64,000 nt of DNA from Bacteroidales bacterium (lineage in GTDB: Bacteria; Bacteroidota; Bacteroidia; Bacteroidales; WCHB1-69), in assembly GCA_017633255.1 (NCBI GenBank), contig JAGBPS010000034.1, forward strand, positions 1-64,000, in the 5' to 3' direction. A program made the translations under genes and the position numbers. A model generated the notes under the pieces. The model was not told the origin of the DNA. It worked only from the letters and a program-made list of their open reading frames with translations, and made no database searches. Every line of letters begins with the position of its first letter. Positions within the stretch are counted from its first letter, which is position 1. Positions 15,987-24,306 of this stretch are shown piece after piece.

Positions 15987-17492
15987 TTAGAAAACGATGT
16001 CAGAAAGCAGTTCTTTGATGGGCACACGTTTCTGCTCCATGCTGTCGCGCTCGCGGATGGTGACGGTATTGTTCTCCATCGTTTGGTTGTCGATGGTGAT
16101 ACAATAAGGCGTTCCAATAGCATCCTGACGGCGATAGCGACGGCCGATGGCGTCTTTCTCATCGTACTGGCACATCATGTAAGGTTTCAGCATGTCCATG
16201 ACCTCGCGGGCTTTTTCTGGCAGACCGTCTTTCTTCACCAGCGGCAGCACAGCGGCCTTGATAGGTGCCAATTTGGCGGGCAGGCGCAGTACCACGCGGG
16301 TAGAGCCGTCCTCCAGCTTCTCTTCGGTATAAGCATGGCTGAACACAGCCAGGAACATACGATCAACACCAATAGAGGTCTCGATGACGTAAGGCACATA
16401 GCTTTCGTTGGTCTCGGGGTCGAAGAAACGGAGTTTCTTGCCAGAGTATTTCTCGTGCTGGCTGAGGTCGAAGTCGGTACGAGAGTGGATGCCTTCCAGC
16501 TCTTTGAAACCGAAGGGGAACTTGAACTCGATGTCAGTGGCGGCATTGGCATAGTGAGCCAGCTTCTCGTGGTCGTGGAAGCGGTAGTTCTCGGGTGCGA
16601 TACCCAAGTCCTGATGCCATTTGATACGGGTCTGTTTCCAGTAGTCAAACCACTTGAGTTCCTCGCCGGGACGGACGAAGAATTGCATTTCCATCTGCTC
16701 GAACTCTCTCATTCTGAAGATGAACTGGCGGGCTACAATCTCGTTACGGAAAGCTTTGCCAATCTGGGCGATGCCAAACGGAATCTTCATTCTGCCGGTC
16801 TTATAGACATTAAGGAAGTTGACAAAGATACCTTGGGCGGTCTCGGGACGCAAATAGATGGTGTCGGCACCCTCGGCTACGGAGCCCATCTGGGTGGCGA
16901 ACATCAGGTTGAACTGGCGCACGTCGGTCCAGTTTTTGGTGCCTGAAATCGGGCAAACAATGCCTAACTCCTCAATCAGTGCCTTCAAGCCAGCCAGGTC
17001 GGTACGGTTCATCAGGTCAGCATAGCGGGCGGTGATGTCGTCTATCTTCTGCTGGTATTCCACTACACGCTGGTTGGTCTTGCGGTACAGGTCCTCGTCG
17101 AAGTTCTCGAAGCGTTTCTTAGCTTTTTCGACTTCTTTATTGATTTTATCCTCAATTTTCTGGATATGGTCCTCAATCAGTACATCGGCGCGGTATCTCT
17201 TTTTGGAGTCCTTGTTGTCGATGAGCGGGTCGTTGAAAGCGTCCACGTGACCGGAGGCCTTCCAGATGGTGGGGTGCATGAAAATGGCACTGTCAATACC
17301 CACAATGTTCTCGTGATATTGTACCATGGCCTTCCACCAGTACTGTTTGATGTTGTTTTTCAGTTCAACACCATATTCTCCGTAGTCATAAACGGCACTC
17401 AGACCGTCATATATTTCGCTTGAGGGGAAAATGAATCCGTATTCTTTCGCGTGAGAGATGATTTGTTTGAAAAGTTCTTCGTTGTTTGCCAT
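15987..17492 (-). CDS. glyS: Glycyl-tRNA synthetase, single-chain (alpha2) type
   Basis: 501 residues, the eukaryote/archaeal-like class II enzyme rather than the alpha2-beta2 type. The N-terminus runs FIFPSSEIYDGLSAVYDYGEYGVELKNN; class II motifs appear as FRNEIVARQFIFRMREFEQ (motif 2) and a GVDRMFLAVFSHAY region (motif 3). The C-terminal anticodon-binding domain starts near RLPAKLAPIKAAVLPLVKK. It charges tRNA-Gly. The start lies 2 bp downstream of the porT stop, so the synthetase is expressed from the porT promoter. Confidence 0.96.
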   Translation of the reverse strand: MANNEELFKQIISHAKEYGFIFPSSEIYDGLSAVYDYGEYGVELKNNIKQYWWKAMVQYHENIVGIDSAIFMHPTIWKASGHVDAFNDPLIDNKDSKKRYRADVLIEDHIQKIEDKINKEVEKAKKRFENFDEDLYRKTNQRVVEYQQKIDDITARYADLMNRTDLAGLKALIEELGIVCPISGTKNWTDVRQFNLMFATQMGSVAEGADTIYLRPETAQGIFVNFLNVYKTGRMKIPFGIAQIGKAFRNEIVARQFIFRMREFEQMEMQFFVRPGEELKWFDYWKQTRIKWHQDLGIAPENYRFHDHEKLAHYANAATDIEFKFPFGFKELEGIHSRTDFDLSQHEKYSGKKLRFFDPETNESYVPYVIETSIGVDRMFLAVFSHAYTEEKLEDGSTRVVLRLPAKLAPIKAAVLPLVKKDGLPEKAREVMDMLKPYMMCQYDEKDAIGRRYRRQDAIGTPYCITIDNQTMENNTVTIRERDSMEQKRVPIKELLSDIVF

Positions 17493-17494
17493 AA

Positions 17495-18226
17495 TTATTC
17501 GAATATTACTGATACTTGTAATGTTTTTGATTTCACAGAGCTGATATTGCTGGTATAAAGATGTTGCTCGGGGACCAAAAGGTTAATCATGCCGAACGAC
17601 ATTTTCACTTCGGTGGTGAGTTTGAAATAGGTGCAGTAGAAGTCCAGACCGAAGCCTACTTGTCCCTGGAAGTCGTTCTGGTTGAGTTTCACCAGCATTT
17701 CGTTGGGACGCTTGGACTGTTTCTTTTGGTTGGAAATCAGGTCTAAGCTATATTGCACCCCTCCGATGACATAAATACGCACGTTGTGCATTCTGGAGGA
17801 TTTGATCTTGAATAGCAGGGGAAGGTCCAGGTACACGGACTCGACTCGTTTTTGCTTGTCATCTTCTTTTACACGGTTGGCGAATTCGTAGGTGAGCACT
17901 CTTTCGCCAAATGACAGACCCGGGATGAAACGCAGGTCGAAGTATTTCCAGATTCGCAGATCGGTGACGATACCTAAACTAAAACCGCTGACCGCTTTGG
18001 TATTGATGACCAGCAGCGAGTCGCTCATCGGGTAATAAGCATTGTTTTTCAGGTTGAAGTCGAAAAGATTATAACCGATGCTGAAACCAAAATGGAAGAG
18101 TTTCTTGTCGTATTTCTGCAGGTTGGGCACGCCGAAGCCTCCTTTTTGCGGGAAAGCGGTGGTGCTGATAGTTATCAGCATGAGCAGGGGCAGTATTATC
18201 TTGTATAATTTTTTTCTTTGTGGCAT
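17495..18226 (-). CDS. porT: PorT-family type IX secretion protein
   Basis: 243 residues from the start chosen at 18226. A longer frame opens at 18436, but it would cross the promoter at 18305-18334, and the shorter start gives a clean signal peptide (RKKLYKIILPLLMLITISTTAFPQ). The mature protein is an outer-membrane beta-barrel-like protein: FHFGFSIGYNLFDFNLK, then SGFSLGIVTDLRIWKYFDLRFIPGLSFGERVL and a terminal VKSKTLQVSVIFE strand. PorT is required in Porphyromonas gingivalis for secretion of gingipains by the T9SS. It heads the operon porT-glyS-M16-TPR lipoprotein. Confidence 0.85.
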   Translation of the reverse strand: MPQRKKLYKIILPLLMLITISTTAFPQKGGFGVPNLQKYDKKLFHFGFSIGYNLFDFNLKNNAYYPMSDSLLVINTKAVSGFSLGIVTDLRIWKYFDLRFIPGLSFGERVLTYEFANRVKEDDKQKRVESVYLDLPLLFKIKSSRMHNVRIYVIGGVQYSLDLISNQKKQSKRPNEMLVKLNQNDFQGQVGFGLDFYCTYFKLTTEVKMSFGMINLLVPEQHLYTSNISSVKSKTLQVSVIFE

Positions 18227-18304
18227 GTTTCTGTTTAAATCTATATCAAAGGCTAAACGAAAACCCTTGATAAATATTGTATAAGTGCCAAAATTTTGCG
18301 GCTG

Positions 18305-18334
18305 CAAAGGTACAGAAAATTCTTGAATTACAAA
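18305..18334 (-). promoter_or_regulatory. Promoter for the porT-glyS operon
   Basis: On the minus strand TTTG (18331-18334) is followed after 18 bp by TACCTTTG (18305-18312), a full match to the Bacteroidota vegetative promoter. It lies about 80 bp upstream of the ATG at 18226 and decides that start. Confidence 0.82.
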
Positions 18335-18337
18335 CAG

Positions 18338-18373
18338 GATGGCAGAGACGCAAAAATTTGCGTCTCTGCCATC
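18338..18373. repeat. Perfect 36-bp palindrome with GAGACG/CGTCTC core
   Basis: Arms gatggcagagacgcaaa (18338-18354) and its exact complement (18357-18373) are separated by two A residues, so the stem is perfect over 17 bp. It lies between the divergent promoters for porT and for the 18.4-24 kb cassette. Palindromes with an AGAGACGCAAAA core recur as dispersed repeats in Bacteroidota genomes. A second GAGACG palindrome is at 24267-24296. Confidence 0.9.
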
Positions 18374-18394
18374 GTCATTATAAAAGAATTTTTG

Positions 18395-18402
18395 TATTTT
18401 TG
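18395..18402 (+). promoter_or_regulatory. Promoter -7 box upstream of the structured leader
   Basis: TATTTTTG followed by C, matching TAnnTTTG; no good -33 element is seen. If used, it would give a leader of about 345 nt before the tail-collar gene at 18753, containing the folded element at 18504-18647. Confidence 0.6.
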
Positions 18403-18478
18403 CAGAACAATTCATAGAGTATTCACCAAAAACCAACCCTTATCGAAACATAAAACTAATATTATAACATATTGACAT

Positions 18479-18647
18479 AAAAGCGTTTTCGCTTTTCTTA
18501 TGAGTATCTGAAATCTCGACAATTTCAACATTGACTCCCAGTAAGAAAAACGGAAATGTTCACGCATAAATCGTGGACTTTCCTTTATTTGGAGTCAGGG
18601 CTGTCGAGAGCCTCAGATACGGATAAATGGAGTTCACGATTTTTTTT
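18479..18647 (+). ncRNA. Strongly structured leader RNA, possible attenuator or small RNA
   Basis: A small hairpin comes first (aaaagcg, loop tttt, cgctttt; 18479-18496). A long rod follows. P1 pairs gtatctga (18504-18511) with tcagatac (18613-18620). P2 pairs ctcgaca (18515-18521) with tgtcgag (18602-18608). P3 pairs tgactcc (18532-18538) with ggagtca (18591-18597). The terminal hairpin pairs ggaaa-t-gttcacg (18552-18564) with cgtggactttcc (18572-18583). A competing 12-bp pairing, aaatcgtggact (18568-18579) with agttcacgattt (18631-18642), would break the terminal hairpin and is followed by a run of T (to 18647). The region 18403-18752 has no gene; after 18650 only AT-rich sequence is seen. 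I do not recognise a known riboswitch; a 6S-like small RNA is an alternative. Confidence 0.6.
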
Positions 18648-18752
18648 ATGTTTGATATGAGAAAACCGGGTTTGATAAAAATGCTGATTTTCAATAAGTT
18701 ATACCCAAATAAACATTGTTAATTATTTTTCCAACCTTAAAAATTTATAATT

Positions 18753-19697
18753 ATGAAAAAATTCTATCTTTTAATGGTGTGTATGGTAGCCATGTTCACC
18801 TTTGCCCAAAACAGCGGATTGGGCTTTAATTATCAAGCTGTAGTAAGAGATGTTAACGGCATTTTATTGGCTAATTCAGATATCTCATTACGAATTTCCC
18901 TTTATCCGGGACAGCAAGCCAGTACCCCCACATGGGTGGAAACACATACCCCTCATACAGACATGTCTGGTAGCTTTGGTATTACTGTCGGACAAGGTGT
19001 TCGTGATGCGAACAGCACTGTGGCCAATTATTCAGATATAAATTTCTCTACTTCTTACTACTGGATGAAAATAGAAATCTTGGAAGGAAGTACCTATAGG
19101 GAAGTGAGCTATGCCCAATTACCAAGTTCCCCATACTCAGAGGTTGCATACAACGCCGCCTTGTTTCCATTTCCTCCTGGAATGATCATGGCTTTTGCCG
19201 GACCTGCTGAAAATATACCCGCTGGTTGGCTGCTTTGTGATGGTTCGGAAGTAAGTCGGACTACATACAGCAATTTATATAATGCTATTGGTGTAAGTTG
19301 GGGAACGGGCAATAACAGCACGACATTCAATCTTCCGGATTTGAGAGGCATGTTCTTAAGAGGTGTAGCAGGTTCAGACCTAACTGGTGATCCAGACGCT
19401 AACAATAGAGTTTCTCGCTATGACAATGGGGGCAACACTGGTAATAATGTGGGAAGCTACCAGGGGGATGCAATTAGGAATATTACAGGTGCAGCGCATA
19501 ATAATATTCAAGGTCATACAGAATGGGGGGCTCAATCAGAAGGAGCTTTAGAATGGATGGAAGGTCGTGGAGACGCTTCATGGGAGGATAATGCGCATGG
19601 TTATTCGGGCTTTTCTTTTGATGCATCCCGAGTTGTTCCTATCGGAAGTGACAACCGTCCCAAAAATGTTTATGTTACCTATATCATTAAATTTTAG
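18753..19697 (+). CDS. Secreted protein with phage tail-collar domain
   Basis: 314 residues. Signal peptide MKKFYLLMVCMVAMFTFAQ. Residues about 20-135 form a beta-sandwich opening with LGFNYQAVVRDVNG, common in secreted Bacteroidota proteins. Residues about 140-210 are a tail-collar domain as in phage short-tail fibres: PPGMIMAFAGPAENIPAGWLLCDG and FNLPDLRGMFLRG. The C-terminal 100 residues are Gly/Asn/His-rich and end in YVTYIIKF. There is no T9SS sorting domain, so export by Sec alone is likely. It is 6 bp upstream of the 1464-residue cargo gene and surely co-expressed with it. Base composition is more AT-rich than the flanking housekeeping genes. Confidence 0.82.
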   Translation: MKKFYLLMVCMVAMFTFAQNSGLGFNYQAVVRDVNGILLANSDISLRISLYPGQQASTPTWVETHTPHTDMSGSFGITVGQGVRDANSTVANYSDINFSTSYYWMKIEILEGSTYREVSYAQLPSSPYSEVAYNAALFPFPPGMIMAFAGPAENIPAGWLLCDGSEVSRTTYSNLYNAIGVSWGTGNNSTTFNLPDLRGMFLRGVAGSDLTGDPDANNRVSRYDNGGNTGNNVGSYQGDAIRNITGAAHNNIQGHTEWGAQSEGALEWMEGRGDASWEDNAHGYSGFSFDASRVVPIGSDNRPKNVYVTYIIKF

Positions 19698-19703
19698 GAC
19701 GTT

Positions 19704-22700
19704 ATGAAAAGAATTCTATTAACCCTATTATTAATGGTGATTGGTTTTTCCGTTTTTTCTCAATCACCAACAAAATTTGTTCAATTACGTCCTGCTTATC
19801 CTATATTAATTGGGGAAACAACTGTTGACAGTTTGGTGTATTCCAATAATGGATTGTATATGTATGATATCCTGCAAGACAGTCTCCCTAAATATGAAAT
19901 TGGGCATATCTTTGCTCAAACCGTAAGATATACTGAAGAAGGCCATGGTTTCTATGTTAAAGCAGACTCCTTGCATTCTAACAATGTTGTTTATAGCATG
20001 GAGGTAGACTCTCTTCCTGCGGGACCGATTGAGTTTAATCAGACCACTGGCCGATTCAAGTATTATCCAGCAGCAGAGGATTACCGCACATTCTTCGTCA
20101 CCTTCCGTGCTACAAATGGAACCGACACCATTATGGAAGTGGTCGAGTTCAACTTAACGCCACAGGTAGTTCCAGAAGAGTTTGCGTTCCAATCGCAAGG
20201 TGTCATGCCCGATGGAATGGACTATACGCTTATTGCAGAAACATCTATTAACATGTTCTTGAATAACTTGAACAGAACAGCTTATAGCTATAGCATTTCA
20301 GGAAAAGATGTTATTTTCGATAATAATGTGCAGAACAAAGTCTGGGGTTTAAGTGGTCGTGAGGATATCTATGAATTGAATATTTATGCTGAAAAACTGT
20401 ATATCCGCTCTGCACTATATTTTCCACAGACAGATGTCACTATTTATGCTAAAGAAATTATTTTTGAAGATTCTGGGAACGAAACGGCATTAATAAATGT
20501 GACCCCTACATCTTATAACACATTAACCAATGCTCAAGGAGCAAATGGTGCTGATGCGGGCAATATCTCTTTGTATGTAAAAACTTTCAAGGGTAATATT
20601 ACAAAGAGGTTCATTCTAAATGGTGCAAAAGGGCAATGTTGTAATAGGAATGGCAATCCTGGCAATGGCGGCAATGGCGGTATTTTAACATCTACCATTG
20701 ATGTTCGAAACTACTGCGACTTTGCAAGAGGAAGCAGTGGCCTTAAATATGATATCGCCACTGATGGTTCCCTTGAAAATGGTGCTATAATAGGTGCCGG
20801 TTTAATGGGACAGGAGGGACATTTTGAATTGCTAAATGAACCATACGCTTATTTACACCCGTATTATCTTTCAGCTGTCTTACGACATGTAAATGACGCT
20901 TTTATAAATAATTACACAGACTATGTATTACAAACTTGTAAAAATTATAATGCTGAAATTGAGGAATGTATAAACGCATATGATTGCGACACATGTTATA
21001 CAGAGAACACCATTGAATTTCAGAAAGATTTAGTGGAAATAAACAGCATGTTGTATAAAATTAATCAAGGGTTAGATTATTTTGGAAATTCTTCTGGATG
21101 GGTACCACTATTATCATTTGAAGTCATGCTCGCCAACTATGACAATGAAATAGACCGTGCTATCCCTACTTTATATATGTATTATTGGTTAAACAGAATT
21201 GACCATACTTTACAGGAAAAAGCTGCTGTTGCACAATTATCTGCCCATTATACAGAACAAGAAATACAGGACATCCAGATCTTGATTAATAATTTAATAT
21301 CAGAGATTCCTATAATGCAAAATCAAGCAATAGAAATCGATGAAATGGTGGATTCTGTAAAACTAAGAATCGAAATATTAAGAGATAAATTAATGGCAAA
21401 AGCACGGCATAATGTAAAAAAAAGAAACCGAATTTTAAAGGCTGTTGGAGTATGCAAAGCAATTGCTAATATCATGCCTGTTTTTGGCCCTGTTGGTATT
21501 TCTATTAGTGCTGGTATTAACACTGTATTATCATCTAAATTTACACCCACAGTGCTTAATTTTCTAACAGGAGACAACATTAATTATTCTGATATCGTAA
21601 ACGACTTGAGTTCAGATACACTCGGAACAAATTTCTTTAGCAACATAAATTCCGCACTTTCAGATATAAATACGGCTGCTCTTGGTCTTAACTTGAGTGA
21701 ATTAGGCAGTGCTTTTAACTCGGCTTATAGCACAGTAAAACCCTTAATTAATAACATTACCAATGTCGGCAAATTATTATCTACGAGTTCCGCACCTAAA
21801 GATCAGGTGGAAGCTGAATTCAATAAGTTAGCAGCTGAATCAGCAGAATGGCAATCTTTAAAAGAAAGTTTTAATGTATTAAACCAGAAAAAAAACGAAT
21901 TGCTCTTAAAGATCAACGAAAACATTATAAATGTAGCATCTTCCATGACTGAAATCAGCAACGACATTATCGCATTAGACGCTTTTCGTCGCGATGTCTT
22001 TGTAGGCAACAGCAAGAGGGACCTTAATGCGATGCAGTATTTGGAAAAGATGCAACAACAGGCAAAAAGCAGACTCCTTAAATATCATTATTATTTACGA
22101 AAAGCATACGAATACCGATTACTTAAACCATATCAAGGAGAGTTCAATTTGGTTAGTATGTTTGAGCGTTTCGAAACTTTGGGAATGGTTTTGGATTCTG
22201 TGGTTGACCCCAACGCATACACATCGCTTAAGTCCGTTTTCAGAGAGGTCGTTTCCGAAATGGCTGAAGAAATAATAGACGAGTATTCCACCAACATGCC
22301 TGAACAATCCGCTCCCATCACTATTGTTATTCCCCGAGAACAATTAGATAATCTGAACGCAGATGAGAATTTTACCTTAAATTTTTATGAAATGGGAATC
22401 TTCTCTCCAGACGAGGAAAATGTCAGGATTGTAGATTTGAGTATTCATCATATTGAAACCCATGTGAATGGAAATGTTGGTTATTCAGGTTACATGGATC
22501 TAAACATGACCCACCAGGGAATTTCAAGATTCCGTAAAGATGGACAAATCTACTGGTTCGACCACATGTCAAGAACAACAACAAATCCACACACATGGGG
22601 ACTTCGTTATGATGCTGTTTCAAATATTACAACTAATATTCAACCTTCTTTCGCAAGTACATCCTTGCTGTATTCCATTCTCAATAGCAGCACTAATATG

Positions 22701-24098
22701 ATGCTATTTTCCAGACCATCCGCATGGGGTGACATTACACTGTCAAAAAAAGTACACTCTTCGGGTGGCGCAGACATAGTGATAGACTCTTTGGTACTGA
22801 GGCTGCAATATGACTTTACTCATAGACCGACAAATATTCGCAATATTGACATTACTACCAATGAAGGCTTGTTACCCTATATTGCATGTTCCGAAGTGGA
22901 CCGTAATGGCAGGAGCAATGGTAATGGTAATCTGAACAGATCATACAATGTCAGCAATCAGACTGTGATTTTCTCAGCAATTGAGAAATATGGAACATGG
23001 CACTTTGTAAATTGGACCAATAGAGCTGGAACTGTGGTATCAGATAGTTTGAATCTAATAGTGAGCAGGTCCACTGACCAATTCTATAGAGCTAATTATG
23101 AACGACGTGTTCCTATTCTTAGCGTCCCCGATACTATTGAGGTATACTATGGAGGTGGCATCCAAACCGTCCATGTGGCTAATATTGGTTCTGGCGATCT
23201 TGAAATGGATTGGTATGTGTCGGATTCTTTAAGTACTTGGGTACACCTGAATAGTGTAGCAGAAGGAATAGACGATGGTGTATTCTCTTTTATTTTTGAT
23301 GCGAATGAAAGTGGAGCATACCGTATAGATTCTCTTGAAATCTTTGCGCCAGAAACCGACATCATGTCGAAAATGATCTATATTGTTCAGGTGGACAGCA
23401 CTGTATATAACGTATCTGCCGATGTGGTGCCAGAAGGTGCTGGAACTGTCTATGGAACTGGTTTTTATGAGCCTGGTGAAATAGCAACTTTAATAGCAAC
23501 ACCTGTTGATGAATGCAGTTTTGTGTCATGGGAATTAAATGGACAAGTAGTCTCTACGGATTCAATTTATTCGTTTGTGGTAAACAGCAATGTTCAGTTG
23601 ACAGCCAATTTCACTTGTGACGAAATGATATCTGTTACGGCAGAAGTTTCGCCAGAAAACTCTGGCCAAGTGTTTGGAACAGGATTATATCACCCCAATG
23701 ATGTGGTCACATTACATGCAATTCCATTTGATGGATATGCCTTTGCCAATTGGACTTATAGTGATATGCTATTGTCTGACAACCAAGATTACACGTTTGT
23801 AGCAGTAAGCGATGTCCATTATGTTGCTCACTTCCAAGAAGAAGTAGGTATAGACATGTATGATAAGGATATGTTGATAATATATCCAAACCCAGCAAAA
23901 GAATCTGTAAATATAGAAGGGGTTGATATTAGGTCTATTACAATTTATTCATCTGTCGGTAAAGAAATATACCACCAAACTTTGAATGGGGAAAATATGA
24001 TTACGATAGATTTATGCAATATCCCCAATGGATTGTACATGATTGTCATAAAGAGAGGTAATGATTTGGTCTATAAAAAGTTGGTGAAGTCCAAGTGA
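19704..24098 (+). CDS. Large multidomain T9SS cargo with helical core, BACON-like and InlB-type repeats
   Basis: 1464 residues, signal peptide MKRILLTLLLMVIGFSVFSQ. Rough order: beta-rich N-terminus (20-270); Gly/Asn-rich stretch around 275-335 with NGNPGNGGNGG; long helical region (370-860) with coils flanking a hydrophobic segment at about 578-606 (KAVGVCKAIANIMPVFGPVG) and the block LLKYHYYLRKAYEYRLLKPY; beta region (860-1130); BACON-like domain opening with ILSVPDTIEVYYGGG (about 1133-1232); two divergent InlB-type repeats (about 1234-1385, each with GTVYGTG or GQVFGTG and FVSW or FANW); and a T9SS type A sorting domain (YPNPAKESVNIEG to YKKLVKSK, 1385-1464). Expected to be surface-attached or released. 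I do not recognise an enzyme. The helix-hydrophobic-helix plan recalls alpha-pore-forming toxins, but this is speculative. AT-rich. Confidence 0.85.
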   Translation: MKRILLTLLLMVIGFSVFSQSPTKFVQLRPAYPILIGETTVDSLVYSNNGLYMYDILQDSLPKYEIGHIFAQTVRYTEEGHGFYVKADSLHSNNVVYSMEVDSLPAGPIEFNQTTGRFKYYPAAEDYRTFFVTFRATNGTDTIMEVVEFNLTPQVVPEEFAFQSQGVMPDGMDYTLIAETSINMFLNNLNRTAYSYSISGKDVIFDNNVQNKVWGLSGREDIYELNIYAEKLYIRSALYFPQTDVTIYAKEIIFEDSGNETALINVTPTSYNTLTNAQGANGADAGNISLYVKTFKGNITKRFILNGAKGQCCNRNGNPGNGGNGGILTSTIDVRNYCDFARGSSGLKYDIATDGSLENGAIIGAGLMGQEGHFELLNEPYAYLHPYYLSAVLRHVNDAFINNYTDYVLQTCKNYNAEIEECINAYDCDTCYTENTIEFQKDLVEINSMLYKINQGLDYFGNSSGWVPLLSFEVMLANYDNEIDRAIPTLYMYYWLNRIDHTLQEKAAVAQLSAHYTEQEIQDIQILINNLISEIPIMQNQAIEIDEMVDSVKLRIEILRDKLMAKARHNVKKRNRILKAVGVCKAIANIMPVFGPVGISISAGINTVLSSKFTPTVLNFLTGDNINYSDIVNDLSSDTLGTNFFSNINSALSDINTAALGLNLSELGSAFNSAYSTVKPLINNITNVGKLLSTSSAPKDQVEAEFNKLAAESAEWQSLKESFNVLNQKKNELLLKINENIINVASSMTEISNDIIALDAFRRDVFVGNSKRDLNAMQYLEKMQQQAKSRLLKYHYYLRKAYEYRLLKPYQGEFNLVSMFERFETLGMVLDSVVDPNAYTSLKSVFREVVSEMAEEIIDEYSTNMPEQSAPITIVIPREQLDNLNADENFTLNFYEMGIFSPDEENVRIVDLSIHHIETHVNGNVGYSGYMDLNMTHQGISRFRKDGQIYWFDHMSRTTTNPHTWGLRYDAVSNITTNIQPSFASTSLLYSILNSSTNMMLFSRPSAWGDITLSKKVHSSGGADIVIDSLVLRLQYDFTHRPTNIRNIDITTNEGLLPYIACSEVDRNGRSNGNGNLNRSYNVSNQTVIFSAIEKYGTWHFVNWTNRAGTVVSDSLNLIVSRSTDQFYRANYERRVPILSVPDTIEVYYGGGIQTVHVANIGSGDLEMDWYVSDSLSTWVHLNSVAEGIDDGVFSFIFDANESGAYRIDSLEIFAPETDIMSKMIYIVQVDSTVYNVSADVVPEGAGTVYGTGFYEPGEIATLIATPVDECSFVSWELNGQVVSTDSIYSFVVNSNVQLTANFTCDEMISVTAEVSPENSGQVFGTGLYHPNDVVTLHAIPFDGYAFANWTYSDMLLSDNQDYTFVAVSDVHYVAHFQEEVGIDMYDKDMLIIYPNPAKESVNIEGVDIRSITIYSSVGKEIYHQTLNGENMITIDLCNIPNGLYMIVIKRGNDLVYKKLVKSK

Positions 24099-24125
24099 TA
24101 AAATCCAACAAGTACAGGTAAAAAC

Positions 24126-24157
24126 AAACGGCAGACTCTAAAGAATCTGCCGTTTTT
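24126..24157 (+). terminator. Rho-independent terminator of the cargo cassette
   Basis: Perfect 10-bp stem aaacggcaga / tctgccgttt (24126-24135, 24146-24155) with a 10-base loop and a T run to 24157. It lies 28 bp after the stop of the 1464-residue gene. Confidence 0.92.
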
Positions 24158-24165
24158 ATTATGCC

Positions 24166-24240
24166 CAAGGTGTCTATTTCATCAAAGCCGTGGCGGAGGG
24201 CAATGTGCTGGCGGTAAGGAAGGTGGTGAAGAACCGGTAA
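24166..24240 (+). pseudogene. Orphan 3' end of another T9SS cargo gene
   Basis: Codons 24166-24240 read QGVYFIKAVAEGNVLAVRKV then VKNR and stop. This is the standard last strand pair of a T9SS type A sorting domain (GVYFIK...VRKVVKN). It starts 8 bp after the T run of the preceding terminator and has no start codon or upstream domain. It is therefore a remnant of a cargo gene whose body has been lost or replaced. It is not the end of the 1464-residue protein, which has its own complete sorting domain. Confidence 0.75.
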
Positions 24241-24266
24241 ATAAGAATAAATGATATGCAATTGAA

Positions 24267-24296
24267 TGTGGAGACGGTGCATGCGCCGTCTCCACA
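24267..24296. repeat. GAGACG/CGTCTC palindrome, possible bidirectional terminator
   Basis: tgtggagacggtgc (24267-24280) pairs with gcgccgtctccaca (24283-24296) with one G-U pair and a two-base centre. It lies between the cargo-gene scar (+) and queH (-). No T run follows on either strand, so termination is uncertain. The core resembles the palindrome at 18338-18373. Confidence 0.85.
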
Positions 24297-24306
24297 TCCA
24301 TAAAAA

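Noticed and set aside
18227-18436. Upstream extension of the porT frame to 18436
   Set aside because: It runs across the porT promoter, a perfect palindrome and part of the divergent promoter, and it would bury the signal peptide.
18473-18500. Sigma-70-like TTGACA before the small hairpin as a promoter
   Set aside because: Bacteroidota sigma factor uses TTTG/TAnnTTTG boxes; no matching -7 box is present at the right distance.
24267-24296. Classical rho-independent terminator for queH
   Set aside because: The stem is strong, but no T run follows on the minus strand, so it is listed as a palindromic repeat instead.
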